DNA of 64,000 nucleotides, from positions 19,943 to 83,942 of the forward strand of contig NZ_CAJYGK010000096.1 of NCBI RefSeq assembly GCF_913773725.1. The letters run 5' to 3'. A program made the translations under genes and the position numbers. This DNA is from an uncultured Aquabacterium sp. GTDB taxonomy: Bacteria > Pseudomonadota > Gammaproteobacteria > Burkholderiales > Burkholderiaceae_C. Positions 1 to 8,249 of the stretch are shown piece after piece. Each line of letters opens with the position of its first letter. Position 1 is the first letter of the stretch. The notes beneath the pieces were generated by a model that ran no database searches, had not been told where the DNA came from, and saw only the letters and a list, made by a program, of their open reading frames with translations.

Positions 1-273
1 CCGGGACAGACCTACAGCACGCCCACACCGGAGGTGCTGCTCGCCATCCCCGTGCTCACCATCGAGCTGCACGCCGACGGACGGATCCGCAACATCGAGG
101 TCATGCGCTACCCCAGCCAGGCCCGTGACACCGTCGAGCGTGCCAAGGAAGCGGTTCGCCGGGCGGCACCGTTCGGCGACGTCTCGAAGCTGCCGCGGCC
201 CTGGAAGTTCAACGAGACCTTTCTGTTCGACGACAGCCGCCGCTTCAAGCCCATGACGCTGGACCGGCGCTGA
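1..273 (+). CDS. C-terminal part of a TonB-C-like protein (partial)
   Basis: The frame is open from the first base, so the start lies outside the window and only the last 90 codons are seen. The visible part has alternating beta-like stretches (PVLTIELHADGRIRNIEV), then a helix rich in A, E and R, then a strand ending in FNETFLFDD. This order resembles the C-terminal domain of TonB-like energy transducers, which contacts outer-membrane partners. The assignment is by pattern only. It ends 71 bases before pgsA on the same strand. Confidence 0.55.
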   Translation, partial: PGQTYSTPTPEVLLAIPVLTIELHADGRIRNIEVMRYPSQARDTVERAKEAVRRAAPFGDVSKLPRPWKFNETFLFDDSRRFKPMTLDRR

Positions 274-344
274 GCGCCCCTCGCGGGCGACCCTTCGCGT
301 GGCGTGCCGCGATCGCAGGCAGATCACAGGCACAATGACACCCC

Positions 345-911
345 ATGTTCTGGACTCTGCCCACCTTGCTCACCTGGGCGCGGATCGTTGCGATTCCGCT
401 GATCGTGGGCGTGTACCACCTGCCGGTGCCCATGCCGGAGATGAACCTCATCGCGAGCAGCCTGTTCGTCGTCGTCGCCCTGACCGACTGGGCCGATGGC
501 TGGCTGGCGCGCCGGCTCAACCAGACCTCGGCCTTCGGCGCCTTTCTGGATCCGGTGGCCGACAAGTTCCTGGTGTGCGCGTCCCTGCTGATCCTCCTGG
601 AGCTCGACAGGGTCAATGCGCTGATCTCGCTCATCATCATCGGCCGCGAGATCGCGATTTCGGCTCTGCGCGAGTGGATGGCCCAGATCGGTGCCTCCCG
701 CAGCGTGGCCGTGCACATGCTCGGCAAGATGAAAACGGCCTCGCAGATGCTGGCCATCGTGCTGCTGCTGTTCGACGGCACTCTGCCCGGCGGCTGGCAT
801 GCCGGGCAGATCGGCACCTGGCTCATCTATGTGGCAGCGGGCCTCACCATCTGGTCGATGGCCTACTACCTCCAGAAGTCGCTGCCGGACATCCGCGCCA
901 AGGCACGCTGA
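345..911 (+). CDS. pgsA: CDP-diacylglycerol-glycerol-3-phosphate 3-phosphatidyltransferase
   Basis: Inner-membrane enzyme of 188 residues that makes phosphatidylglycerophosphate from CDP-diacylglycerol and glycerol-3-phosphate, the committed step to phosphatidylglycerol. The full CDP-alcohol phosphotransferase signature is present: D48, D51-G52, A55-R56, G65, D69 and D73, with the family's exact spacing. Several hydrophobic segments flank it (about 10-25, 35-47, 78-100 and 130-165). The length is normal for the family. The start ATG follows a long non-coding gap and begins with a typical [13 protein letters not shown]-terminus. Confidence 0.95.
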   Translation: MFWTLPTLLTWARIVAIPLIVGVYHLPVPMPEMNLIASSLFVVVALTDWADGWLARRLNQTSAFGAFLDPVADKFLVCASLLILLELDRVNALISLIIIGREIAISALREWMAQIGASRSVAVHMLGKMKTASQMLAIVLLLFDGTLPGGWHAGQIGTWLIYVAAGLTIWSMAYYLQKSLPDIRAKAR

Positions 912-1125
912 CGCGCCCACATTTGTTCGGGGTCAATACCCGCTGTCAAGCGAACTTCTCCGTGTGGGGCCAGCGCTGTGCGCGCAGGGTCGCGGACATA
1001 GAATCTCCGACGCCGGCGCGTTCACCGGCCCTGGGCCGGAGGCCCACCTCCGCTGGCCGGTGCGGTGTTGCGTCCCTGGCCCTTGTGTGCAGTCATGCCC
1101 ATGCATCTGGAGTAGGGGAGCATCC

Positions 1126-1398
1126 GTGAACAAGTCCGAGTTGATCGAGCACATCGCCGAACAGGCCGACATTTCCAAGGCGGCCGCTGGCCGGGCCCTG
1201 GAGGCCGTGATCGCCGGCGTGTGCAGTTCGCTGAAAAAAGGCCACGCCGTGACGCTGGTCGGTTTCGGCACCTTCAGCGTCAGCACGCGCGCAGCCCGCG
1301 AGGGGCGCAACCCCCGCACGGGCGACGCCATCAAGATCAAGAAGGCCCGCATCCCGAAATTCCGCCCGGGCAAGGCCCTCAAAGACCATCTGAATTAA
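1126..1398 (+). CDS. HU-family histone-like DNA-binding protein
   Basis: A 90-residue protein that starts at GTG 1126, preceded by the purine-rich stretch AGTAGGGGAG. It has the HU/IHF fold order: two N-terminal helices ([20 protein letters not shown]), then a beta arm with the family motif GRNPRTG near residues 64-70, and a C-terminal helix ending GKALKDHLN. It binds and bends DNA in the nucleoid. Whether it is HupA- or HupB-like cannot be told from one sequence. tRNA-Val follows 30 bases later. Confidence 0.93.
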   Translation: MNKSELIEHIAEQADISKAAAGRALEAVIAGVCSSLKKGHAVTLVGFGTFSVSTRAAREGRNPRTGDAIKIKKARIPKFRPGKALKDHLN

Positions 1399-1428
1399 TC
1401 GGCTAGACTACGGCCTCCACAGTTCATC

Positions 1429-1504
1429 GGGTGCTTAGCTCAGTTGGTAGAGCGGCGCCCTTACAAGGCGTAGGTCGGGGGTTCGAACCCCTCAGCACCC
1501 ACCA
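1429..1504 (+). tRNA. tRNA-Val (anticodon TAC)
   Basis: A 76-nt cloverleaf. The acceptor GGGTGCT pairs with AGCACCC, the D-loop is AGCTCAGTTGGTAGAG, the anticodon loop is CTTACAA with TAC, and the T-loop is GGTTCGAACCC. The discriminator A and an encoded CCA end follow at 1501-1504. Confidence 0.97.
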
Positions 1505-1591
1505 CCGATGGGCATCAGAAGGCGAACCTCGGTTCGCCTTTGTGTTGTCTGCGACCCTGCGACCCGACTGGCGCTCGGCCAGTCCTCCGCC

Positions 1592-3538
1592 ATGTTCGAT
1601 TTCGTTCGCAATAACACCCGCATCCTGCAACTCCTGCTTCTGGTGCTGATCCTGCCGTCCTTCGTGGTATTCGGCATTCAGGGCTATTCGCAGTTCACCG
1701 ACCAGGCCGATACCGTTGCCAAGGTGGGCAGCCAGAAGGTGCCCCAGGCCGAGTGGGACAACGCCCACCGCAACCTGGTGGAGCGTGAGCGCCAGCGCCG
1801 TCCCGACGCCGATGTGCGCCTGTTCGACACGCCTGAATTCAAGCGTCAGTCGCTTGAAAGCCTGGTGCGCCAGTACGTGCTGGCTGCCGCGGCGCAGGAC
1901 CAGCACCTGACCGCTGCCGACGCGCGGGTTCAGCGCCTGTTTGCCAGCGATCCGCAGTTCGCTCAGCTGCGCAACCCCGATGGCACGTTGAACAAGGCGC
2001 TGCTGGAGGCGCGGGGCATGACCGCGAACCAGTTTGCGGCCCTGCTCCGTCAGGAATTGACCCTCAGCCAGGTGCTCTCCGGCGTGCAGATGACCGGCCA
2101 GACCTCGAAGGTGTCGAACCGCAACGCCGTGGACGCCCTGTTCCAGGTCCGTGAAGTGCAGTGGATGAAGTTCGAGCCCAAGGCCTACGCCGCCGGCCTG
2201 ACCCCGACTGCCGAGCAACTGCAGGCCTTCTACAAGGACCCCGCCAACAGCGGCTGGCTGATGTCGCCTGAAAAGGCCGACGTCCAGTACGTTGTGCTGG
2301 ATCTGGACAGCCTGAAGTCCCAGGTGTCGGTCAGCGAGGAAGAGCTGCGCAAGTCCTACAAGGAAAACGCCAACCGCTTCACCACGCCGGAAGAACGCCG
2401 CGCCAGCCACATCCTGATCGGTTTCGATGCCCAGGCCACCGCCGACCAGAAGAAGGCCGCGCGGGCCAAGGCCGAGGCCATCCTGGCACAGGTGCGCAAG
2501 AACCCGGCGTCGTTCGCCGAGGTGGCCAAGGCCCAGTCGACCGACGAAGGCTCGGCCGTGAATGGTGGTGACCTCGACTATTTCGGCCGTGGCGCCATGG
2601 TCAAGCCCTTTGACGAAGCGGTGTTCAAGCTGAAGAACGGCGAGATCAGCGACGTGGTGGAAAGCGAATTTGGCTTTCACATCATCAAGCTGACCGACGT
2701 GCGCGGTGGCCAGTCCCAGCCGTTCGAGGCGGTGCGGGCCCAGCTGGAAGACGAAGCCCGCAAGCAACTGGCGCAGCGCCTGTATGCCGAGGCGGCCGAG
2801 AAGTTCTCGAACGGGGTGTACGAGCAGTCCGACTCGCTCAAGCCGGTGGCCGACGAGTTGAAGCTGACGGTCCAGTCCATGTCCGACGTGCTGCGTGTGC
2901 CGGGCACCCGCGACCAGGGCGTGCTGTCCAACCCCCGTCTGTTGCAGGCGCTGTTCGATCCGGTCAACCGCGGCAAGGGACGCAACACCGAAGCGGTGGA
3001 AGTGGGCCCGAGCAAGCTCGTGTCTGCCCGCGTGGTGAAGTACAGCCCCGCGGCCATGCAGCCGTTTGACCAGGTTCAGCCGCTGCTGCGCGAGCGCTGG
3101 ATTGCGGCCGAGTCCCGCAAGGCGGCCCGCGACGACGCCAACCGCAAGCTGGCGGCCTGGAGCAAGGCACCCGACCAGGCCCAGATGCCCGCGCCGGTCC
3201 AGATGTCGCGCCGTACCGTGTTCAACCAGCCGCCGGCGGTGCTGGATGCCGCGCTCCGCGTGCCGGCGTCCCAGCTGCCCGCCTGGAAGGTGGTCGACCT
3301 GGGGGCGGACGGTATGGCGCTGCTGAAGGTGACGAAGGCGATCCAGCCTGAGGTGTCTCCGCAGGAACTGCAGGAAACCGAAGCGCAGTTCGGTAGCTAC
3401 TGGGGCCGCGCCGAGGCCGACGCCTACTACCAGGCCCTCAAGCGCAAGTACAAGGTGGAGTACATGCACGAGGGCAAGAAGGTGATGGATGGCAACAACA
3501 AGGCCGCCACGCAACAAAAAACCGACAGCCCCTCGTGA
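1592..3538 (+). CDS. PpiD-like periplasmic peptidyl-prolyl isomerase / foldase
   Basis: A 648-residue membrane-anchored chaperone of the PpiD/SurA-N family, predicted to act at the periplasmic face of the Sec translocon on emerging outer-membrane proteins. The N-terminus MFDFVRNNTRILQL is a family hallmark and leads into one membrane helix (about 11-28). A SurA-N-like helical region follows (about 35-260). One parvulin domain lies at about 270-370 (ASHILIGF ... NGGDLDYFGRGAMV ... FGFHIIKL). The remaining C-terminal part is helical. ATG 1592 is chosen because an upstream in-frame ATG at 1508 lies right behind tRNA-Val and would add an unrelated arginine-rich leader. Confidence 0.92.
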   Translation: MFDFVRNNTRILQLLLLVLILPSFVVFGIQGYSQFTDQADTVAKVGSQKVPQAEWDNAHRNLVERERQRRPDADVRLFDTPEFKRQSLESLVRQYVLAAAAQDQHLTAADARVQRLFASDPQFAQLRNPDGTLNKALLEARGMTANQFAALLRQELTLSQVLSGVQMTGQTSKVSNRNAVDALFQVREVQWMKFEPKAYAAGLTPTAEQLQAFYKDPANSGWLMSPEKADVQYVVLDLDSLKSQVSVSEEELRKSYKENANRFTTPEERRASHILIGFDAQATADQKKAARAKAEAILAQVRKNPASFAEVAKAQSTDEGSAVNGGDLDYFGRGAMVKPFDEAVFKLKNGEISDVVESEFGFHIIKLTDVRGGQSQPFEAVRAQLEDEARKQLAQRLYAEAAEKFSNGVYEQSDSLKPVADELKLTVQSMSDVLRVPGTRDQGVLSNPRLLQALFDPVNRGKGRNTEAVEVGPSKLVSARVVKYSPAAMQPFDQVQPLLRERWIAAESRKAARDDANRKLAAWSKAPDQAQMPAPVQMSRRTVFNQPPAVLDAALRVPASQLPAWKVVDLGADGMALLKVTKAIQPEVSPQELQETEAQFGSYWGRAEADAYYQALKRKYKVEYMHEGKKVMDGNNKAATQQKTDSPS

Positions 3539-3556
3539 TGACGCGATAAAACGCGA

Positions 3557-3562
3557 TATACT
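3557..3562 (+). promoter_or_regulatory. Putative -10 box of the tRNA-His promoter
   Basis: TATACT lies about 19 bases before the tRNA-His gene, a good place for a -10 element. No clear -35 box is seen at the usual distance, so this is tentative. Confidence 0.4.
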
Positions 3563-3579
3563 CTAAGTCTTCGCTCAAC

Positions 3580-3656
3580 GGTGGCTGTAGCTCAGTTGGT
3601 AGAGTCCCAGATTGTGATTCTGGTTGTCGTGGGTTCGAGTCCCATCAGCCACCCCA
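3580..3656 (+). tRNA. tRNA-His (anticodon GTG), prophage attachment target
   Basis: A complete cloverleaf. The encoded extra 5' G (3580), typical of tRNA-His, faces C 3653. The acceptor GTGGCTG pairs with CAGCCAC, the anticodon loop ATTGTGATT contains GTG, the T-loop is GGTTCGAGTCCC, and CCA is encoded at 3654-3656. The 3' part from 3611 is identical to the copy at 47439. The prophage therefore supplied the 3' half and kept the tRNA functional. Confidence 0.97.
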
Positions 3657-3662
3657 CCGAAT
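3611..3662 (+). repeat. attL core (52-bp direct repeat with 47439-47490)
   Basis: These 52 bases, from the tRNA-His anticodon loop to just past the CCA end, are repeated exactly at 47439-47490; identity stops sharply on both sides. The integrase gene lies next to this copy. This defines the left prophage boundary. Confidence 0.95.
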
Positions 3663-3672
3663 CAACGACTTA
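3660..3672 (+). repeat. Putative integrase arm-type site (left)
   Basis: AATCAACGACTTA occurs here just inside attL and as its reverse complement at 47407-47419 just inside attR. Both copies are followed by CGCG-like bases. Inverted copies facing the core fit arm-type integrase binding sites. Confidence 0.5.
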
Positions 3673-3770
3673 CGCGATTCGTTAAGGATCGAGAAGGTCT
3701 GAAAATTTCCCAAGTTTCCCAGCTTGGGAAAGCCAGTGAACGATAGTGAGCTGGTAGCCGAGAAAGCAGA

Positions 3771-3803
3771 AAGCCCCCGCGCCTCACGGCCGGGGGCTTT
3801 TTT
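3771..3803. terminator. Bidirectional intrinsic terminator
   Basis: AAGCCCCCG pairs with CGGGGGCTT around an 11-base loop, followed by a T run on the plus strand and a mixed T-rich run on the minus strand. It closes the leftward early operon just before tRNA-His. Confidence 0.8.
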
Positions 3804-3815
3804 GTCGTTTGGGGC

Positions 3816-4217
3816 TCAGGCTTGCGCCGAGATCCGCCGGATCAGCCGGTAGACCTGGCGCGCTTCCTCGATGCTGCGCAGGCTGGCCGTGTGGTACTTC
3901 CAGCCTAGCTCGGCGCTGATTGCCGCGTAGATCGCCCGGCGCGACATGCGCCCGCTCTGCCAGATCGGATCGAGCAGGGCGTGGATGTGCCGGCGGGCCT
4001 CTTTCAGCTCTGGCGTCGGGATGCAGCCCAGCGGCCTGGTTCGGTCTGCCGTCTTGTGGTGGCAGCCAACGAAGCCGCCGCAGGCATCGTGCCGCCAGAA
4101 GGGCAGGGCATGCAGGTCGGGCCGGTGCGGGTAGACCTCGCGGCCCGTGGTGAGCCTGGCGCTCACCTTGTCCTGACAGGCGCAACAGTAGATCAGGCGC
4201 GTGGCGCTCATGGCCAT
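3816..4217 (-). CDS. DUF3268-like zinc-finger phage protein
   Basis: A 133-residue protein, last gene of the leftward operon. The N-terminal half has a metal-site pattern (CCACQDKVSARLTTGREVYP, then HDACGGFVGCHHKT), with cysteines near 11, 12, 14, 47 and 52 and histidines near 31, 43, 53 and 54. The C-terminal half is helical. This matches phage proteins annotated as DUF3268, whose role is unknown. The ATG at 4217 overlaps the integrase stop by one base (TGATG), which suggests translational coupling. Confidence 0.7.
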   Translation of the reverse strand: MAMSATRLIYCCACQDKVSARLTTGREVYPHRPDLHALPFWRHDACGGFVGCHHKTADRTRPLGCIPTPELKEARRHIHALLDPIWQSGRMSRRAIYAAISAELGWKYHTASLRSIEEARQVYRLIRRISAQA

Positions 4218-5266
4218 CACGCCAGCGGGCTGACCTCGACGGTCTTGCGCCGATCGTAGACCTTGCGCATGGTGGCCTCGTTGCGGTGCGTGTTCGGGTC
4301 GCGGTCCTGATCGAGCATCCGGCTGACGTAGAAGGCCCGCAGGTCGTGTGCGGTGAAGTGCTGGCCACCGGCTTTCATCCAGGCTTTCATGAGCTTGTTC
4401 CAGGTGCACTTGAACCCCTGATCGGTGTAGGGCGCACGGCCGCCGCGCACCGGGAACAGGTAGCGGCTCTCGACCGGGCGGATGCGTTTGACTTCCTCCA
4501 GGATCTGACGCAGCAGGGGCGACCACAGCACCAGGTAGTTGCGGTCAGCCTCGTAATACTTGGTCTTGGCGTCGCGGGTGTCGATGCCCTCCGGCGTGAG
4601 CGCGTCGGCATCCAGGCGCAGCAGCTCGGCGCGGCGCCGGCCCGAGATCGCCACGGTTGCCCCGATCAGGGCGGCCATGTAAAGAGCCGTGCTCTGGTTC
4701 TTGGCAAACTGCATGAAAGCGTTGAACTCGACCAGGCCCACCTCGCGGTTGCGTGGCTTCTCGCGGTTGCGCTTGACGCCGTGGCAGGGGTTGGACTCCA
4801 CCATGCCCTCGCGCATGCCGTAGTTGAACGCGCCCGACAGCGCGGCCATTTCCCGGTTGCCGCTCGTCGGCTGCCCCTTGACGCCCGCGCCGGGGTTGCC
4901 CTTGCGCCTGGCGGCCAGGTACTGAGCCGCGTGCATCGGGCGGAAGTCGGCGGCCCGCATGTCGCCAAACACAGGGATGACGTGCCGCTCCAGGCAGCCG
5001 CTGTATTCCTCGATGGTGCGCTGGCCCAGGGCGTTGCTGTCGCCCTCCAGGCGCATCTGCCTCTGCTCGGCGATGAACCCTCGGCACATGGCCCGGATCG
5101 TGTCGTCGCGCTCACTGGTGCCGCGCAGCTCGGCGAGCTTTTTGCGGGCCTCATCGAGCTGGCGGCCCAGGGCGATGGTCTGCCCGTCAATCTTGGTGAA
5201 GTAGGACGTGACCCGGGCGCCCACGCGGGCATACAGGCCGTCCTCGATGGTGGTGTAGGTTGTCAT
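4217..5266 (-). CDS. int: Tyrosine recombinase (prophage integrase)
   Basis: A 349-residue integrase that would catalyse integration at and excision from the tRNA-His site next to it. An N-terminal coiled region and a SAM-like core-binding domain (about 55-160) precede the catalytic domain. Catalytic residues visible are R211 (GRRRAELL), a beta-hairpin lysine near 234-236, H307 and R310 (HDLR), and Y337 (RKVYDRR). The residue at the usual second His/Trp position is not obvious, although H327 is close. The start follows the shared phage leader (here ACGACCGGAG). It reads towards attL. Confidence 0.95.
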   Translation of the reverse strand: MTTYTTIEDGLYARVGARVTSYFTKIDGQTIALGRQLDEARKKLAELRGTSERDDTIRAMCRGFIAEQRQMRLEGDSNALGQRTIEEYSGCLERHVIPVFGDMRAADFRPMHAAQYLAARRKGNPGAGVKGQPTSGNREMAALSGAFNYGMREGMVESNPCHGVKRNREKPRNREVGLVEFNAFMQFAKNQSTALYMAALIGATVAISGRRRAELLRLDADALTPEGIDTRDAKTKYYEADRNYLVLWSPLLRQILEEVKRIRPVESRYLFPVRGGRAPYTDQGFKCTWNKLMKAWMKAGGQHFTAHDLRAFYVSRMLDQDRDPNTHRNEATMRKVYDRRKTVEVSPLA

Positions 5267-5272
5267 GCTGCT

Positions 5273-5320
5273 CTCCGGTCGTTTTGCCGGCGATTCTGTT
5301 GGGCGCCCATGGTGGGCGCC
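5273..5320 (-). promoter_or_regulatory. Shared phage leader: hairpin plus ACGACCGGAG before int
   Basis: Hairpin GGCGCCC/GGGCGCC (5302-5320), then ACGACCGGAG (5282-5273), then the int start at 5266. One base differs from the consensus ACAACCGGAG seen before seven other leftward genes. Confidence 0.65.
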
Positions 5321-5337
5321 ACTGTTGGGCCCGCTGT

Positions 5338-5775
5338 TCAGGTCAGGCGCTCAAGGCGCTCGATGCCCGACAGGTCGAAGCCCTCGGCCTTGGCCCTGTC
5401 CCACAGTGCCGGCGGCAGGACCAGGGCCGGCTGGCTGACTTCGTTGACCGCACACAGGCTGGCCCAGGCTGCCGGCGTGATCGGGGCGTGTTCCTCCAGC
5501 CACGCGGGGCTGTTCACGTCGGCGCTGTCCACGGGGCGGCCGTCGATGCGCGCCAGCACTTCCTCGACCATGGCGGCCTGTCGGATGACGCCGGGGGCTG
5601 TCTTGGTCATCACCCGCAGGGCGATCGCGCAGAAGGTTTCGACGTGGGCCAGGGCGTCGGCCTCGCCCACCATGGCGCGGATCTGCGCCAGCGCGGCCGT
5701 CAGATCCCGCCGGATCTCGCTCACGTCGGTGAGCTGGGTTGCGCGGCCCAGGTTGCGCTTGGTCTTGCGGCTCAT
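5338..5775 (-). CDS. Hypothetical phage protein
   Basis: 145 residues, not recognised. It is helical, with a basic N-terminus (MSRKTKRN) and a long amphipathic stretch (about 15-80). It has no cysteines suggesting a metal site and no membrane helix. The start at 5775 is chosen because ATG overlaps the upstream gene's stop (ATGA). Confidence 0.75.
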   Translation of the reverse strand: MSRKTKRNLGRATQLTDVSEIRRDLTAALAQIRAMVGEADALAHVETFCAIALRVMTKTAPGVIRQAAMVEEVLARIDGRPVDSADVNSPAWLEEHAPITPAAWASLCAVNEVSQPALVLPPALWDRAKAEGFDLSGIERLERLT

Positions 5776-6161
5776 CGACGGCTCTCCCACGCTTCGGCCG
5801 CCGCCCGCCTGGCCAGCTCCACCTTGTTGTGCGCCGTTGCCTGGTCGGGTGCATGCCGGATGTGCTCGGCGGTGAGCTTGCGCACATCAATCAGCGCATC
5901 GGCTTCGCTCAGGCCGGCCAGGCCGCCCATGTGCGCGATGGCAGCCACATGGGCCAGGCGCTCGGCAAGGGCCAGGGCCAGGGGTGGCGACTGTTCCTCG
6001 GTTTCGCCCAGCGCGCAGTCGATGGCACGGCGCAGCTCGCGCAGCGCGGCCTCGCCACAGACCGTCATGGCCGCGCCGAACGACAGCACGGACAGGTGCA
6101 TGCCGCCGGGGCTGGCCAGCGCGGCCTGCGTGTCGGACAGGGGAAATGCGGCCTTGCTCAT
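5772..6161 (-). CDS. Hypothetical phage protein
   Basis: 129 residues, alanine-rich and mostly helical, function not recognised. It is joined to both neighbours by ATGA overlaps (6158-6161 and 5772-5775), so it is almost certainly translated as part of the coupled early operon. Confidence 0.75.
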   Translation of the reverse strand: MSKAAFPLSDTQAALASPGGMHLSVLSFGAAMTVCGEAALRELRRAIDCALGETEEQSPPLALALAERLAHVAAIAHMGGLAGLSEADALIDVRKLTAEHIRHAPDQATAHNKVELARRAAAEAWESRR

Positions 6162-6631
6162 GCTGCCCGCGCCTCCGGGTGATGTGCTGCGCCAGTCAGT
6201 GCGCGCTCCAACTCGGCCACGCGGGACAGGGCGGCATCCAGACGCTGCTGCAGATCCTTGGCCAGCTCACGGTAGTGCAGCATGCCCTCGATCACGGTGG
6301 CCTTGTCGGCGTCCTGTTCCTCGATGGCGTTGCGCATGTAGGCAGCCAGGTCCAGCACCTCCTGATAGGCGTCCACCAGGCTCTTGCGGCCGTTGTTCGG
6401 CTGCAGCGGCGTGCCGTAGCGTGCGCGGCCGAGCTTGTCCCGGGCCTGCATGTCCTTGACCACCAGATCCCAGGTGGCCGGGCCGTCGCTGGCCAGCGGC
6501 GCCGGCTGTTGCACGGTGGCAGGGCTGGCCTGCTGCTCCACGTAGTCGGCCAACTCGCGCAGGTCGTCGGCGAAGCCTTCCAGGGCTGTCCTGGCGGCCA
6601 GTTTGCGGATGCGGTTTGCGACTTCAATCAT
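6158..6631 (-). CDS. Phage protein with dNTP-pyrophosphohydrolase-like helical motif
   Basis: 157 residues. The middle part (about 55-108) reads W..V.KDM..RDK.GR.RYGTPLQPNNGR..LVDAYQE.LDL..Y.RN.IEE. This block is common in small phage proteins and resembles all-alpha (MazG/DUF5664-like) nucleotide pyrophosphohydrolases through its ExxDL..Y helix. A coiled tail follows. Catalytic metal residues cannot be confirmed by eye. ATGA overlaps join it to both neighbours. Confidence 0.55.
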   Translation of the reverse strand: MIEVANRIRKLAARTALEGFADDLRELADYVEQQASPATVQQPAPLASDGPATWDLVVKDMQARDKLGRARYGTPLQPNNGRKSLVDAYQEVLDLAAYMRNAIEEQDADKATVIEGMLHYRELAKDLQQRLDAALSRVAELERALTGAAHHPEARAA

Positions 6632-6855
6632 GGTGCGGTAACTCCAATGGCCTCCCAGCGGGGGCCTGCAGGTTCTTTCTTCCTCTTGGCGGCCGATGTG
6701 ACGCCCTCGACCCTGGCGCGCACGACCCGGGGGTGGCCGGTGCGGCTGACGGTGTAGGGGATCCTGTCGGCCTTGAGCTTTTCGATCTGGCGCGACTTCT
6801 GCCGGAACCCGGTCAGGTCGATGATCTCCTGTTCGGTCAGCAGAAAGTCGCTCAT
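6628..6855 (-). CDS. DUF4224-domain protein
   Basis: 75 residues. The segment LTEQEIIDLTGFRQKSRQIEKLKADRIPY fits the short phage DUF4224 domain, a small HTH-like fold often found near integrases. A role as excisionase or regulator is only a guess. ATGA overlaps with both neighbours fix the start. Confidence 0.75.
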   Translation of the reverse strand: MSDFLLTEQEIIDLTGFRQKSRQIEKLKADRIPYTVSRTGHPRVVRARVEGVTSAAKRKKEPAGPRWEAIGVTAP

Positions 6856-7109
6856 GCGGCGCGCTCCATCAGCGGGTTCCAGCGCCCGTCGGCGAAGCGG
6901 CGCAACTGGCTGCGCCTCTTGGCCGCGGCCCGGAAGTCCGACGGCGTGGCCGACATGAAAATGTTGGCCACCAGGCCCTGCTGGTTGCGGCAGCGCAGCT
7001 TGATGTGATCGCCCTTGGTCAGCCCGGCCTCCAGGATCTCCACCCCTTCGGCCTCGGCCATCCTGCGGGCATCACGCATCACGGATGACTTGATGCCCAT
7101 GTCGATCAC
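6852..7109 (-). CDS. Small HicA-like-fold phage protein (tentative)
   Basis: 85 residues. The pattern GDHIKLRC ... IFMSATPSDFRAAAKRRSQLRRF recalls small phage proteins with a dsRBD/HicA-like fold (a conserved G-H-x-K strand, then SATPSD and a basic helix). No HicB-type antitoxin gene is next to it, so it is not called a toxin. The start is GTG 7109, which overlaps the upstream stop as GTGA; ATG 7100 is an alternative. Confidence 0.5.
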   Translation of the reverse strand: MIDMGIKSSVMRDARRMAEAEGVEILEAGLTKGDHIKLRCRNQQGLVANIFMSATPSDFRAAAKRRSQLRRFADGRWNPLMERAA

Positions 7110-7759
7110 CGTACGGTCAGACGGTAGCTGGTCGGCTCCAGGCGGGCGCCCGGGATGCTGTCGTGCGCCTCGCCCTCCGGCTTGGCCAGGTTGGCCTGGG
7201 CCACGGTCTTGAGGTCGGACAGCACGGCCTTCTTGTCCACCTTCACCTCGCTGTCGAATGACTGCAGGCCCAGCACCTCGGGGTTGGCGTCCAGGATCTT
7301 GTGCACCTTCTCGGCCAGGCCCACGCTGCCCGACAGCGTGACGGTTTCGGTCTTGTAGAAGGCCGGCAGCAGGTCGGCGTTGACGATCTGGCTGGCCGGC
7401 GGGTTCTTGGTCAGGTTGACCGTGAAGCGGCGCGTGACCAGCGGCAGCTTGATGCCGGTGCGCTGCAGGGCGATCTGCACGTAGGTGTGCAGGTTCTCGA
7501 CCTTGTTGGCCAGGGTCTTGGCCGATTTGGTCAGGCGCTCGGCCTCGGCCTTGCGGGCGTTGGCCATGGCCTCCAGGTTGGCCGCATAGGCCAGCACGGC
7601 GTCGATCTTGTCGGCCAGATCGCCCTGCATGCCTTCCAGCGTGTCGAAGACGACTTCGGGTGGCACGTCGGCATCACCCAGGATGGCCAGGCCCTCCAGA
7701 TAATCGTCGGCCAGCGCGTGCAGGGTCTGCGTGGTGGCCGGGTTGGTGTTGGTGCTCAT
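7106..7759 (-). CDS. Siphovirus Gp157-like protein
   Basis: 217 residues. A long N-terminal coiled coil (about 10-110) with the run ANARKAEAERLTKSAKTLANKVENL is followed by a beta domain (LVTRRFTVNLTKNPPASQIVNADLLPAFY). This is the layout of the Gp157 family, linked in streptococcal phage work to phage resistance but without a settled mechanism. ATG 7759 is chosen because the upstream part of the frame is antisense-like arginine/tryptophan noise within the mazG-like gene. Confidence 0.8.
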   Translation of the reverse strand: MSTNTNPATTQTLHALADDYLEGLAILGDADVPPEVVFDTLEGMQGDLADKIDAVLAYAANLEAMANARKAEAERLTKSAKTLANKVENLHTYVQIALQRTGIKLPLVTRRFTVNLTKNPPASQIVNADLLPAFYKTETVTLSGSVGLAEKVHKILDANPEVLGLQSFDSEVKVDKKAVLSDLKTVAQANLAKPEGEAHDSIPGARLEPTSYRLTVR

Positions 7760-7769
7760 GGTGCGGCCC

Positions 7770-8207
7770 TCAGAACTTCTTTCCGCCTTCTGCCAGGCGG
7801 GCCTCGGGCTTGTGGTCGGCGCGGGTGGCGTTGAATTCCAGCTTCTCGGCGATGGCGCCGGCCACATCCAGGCCCAGGCCGCCGGCCATGTCGAAGATGC
7901 GGATAACGGCATCGGCCAGCTCGACCTCCAGCATGGAGCGGTGCGGCAGCTTGTCGTCCGCCAGGCCCTTGCGATGGCCCTCCATGCCCTCGCTGATTTC
8001 GCTGTGCACCAGGCACAGCAGCTCGCCCACGTTGCGCTTGGCGGGCTCACCGGGGTTCGTGGTCAGGTCGGCGCCACTGCCCAGGTCGTGCCACCAGCCG
8101 CAGGCGTAGGCCAGGCCGTGACACTGGTTTTGCAGGACTTCGGCGGCGTGCTTGACGCGGGCCGTGTGCAGGACGAATTGGCTGGGGAATGCCAGAACGG
8201 TGCTCAT
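7770..8207 (-). CDS. MazG-like nucleotide pyrophosphohydrolase
   Basis: 145 residues. The core GELLCLVHSEISEGMEGHRKG ... LEVELADAVIRIFDMAGG carries the all-alpha NTP pyrophosphohydrolase residues (ExxE in HSEISE, then ExxD in ELADAV). These bind Mg2+ and hydrolyse nucleoside triphosphates or alarmones. It probably adjusts the nucleotide pool during replication. It starts 6 bases after the shared ACAACCGGAG leader. Confidence 0.85.
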   Translation of the reverse strand: MSTVLAFPSQFVLHTARVKHAAEVLQNQCHGLAYACGWWHDLGSGADLTTNPGEPAKRNVGELLCLVHSEISEGMEGHRKGLADDKLPHRSMLEVELADAVIRIFDMAGGLGLDVAGAIAEKLEFNATRADHKPEARLAEGGKKF

Positions 8208-8212
8208 GGGAT

Positions 8213-8244
8213 CTCCGGTTGTGGCGCCCGGCTCGGGGCCGGGC
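8213..8244 (-). promoter_or_regulatory. Shared phage leader before the mazG-like gene
   Basis: Hairpin GCCCGGC/GCCGGGC (8226-8244), then ACAACCGGAG (8222-8213), then ATG 8207. It carries the Shine-Dalgarno sequence and matches the C4-like RNA loop perfectly. Confidence 0.7.
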
Positions 8245-8249
8245 TGTTG

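Noticed and set aside
1424..3517. 697-codon minus-strand frame opposite the PpiD-like gene
   Set aside because: It runs through tRNA-Val and has shadow composition.
4286..5875. 529-codon plus-strand frame opposite the integrase
   Set aside because: The minus-strand integrase with full catalytic set explains the region.
6852..7109. HicA toxin of a HicAB pair
   Set aside because: Only a weak fold likeness and no HicB-like partner beside it.
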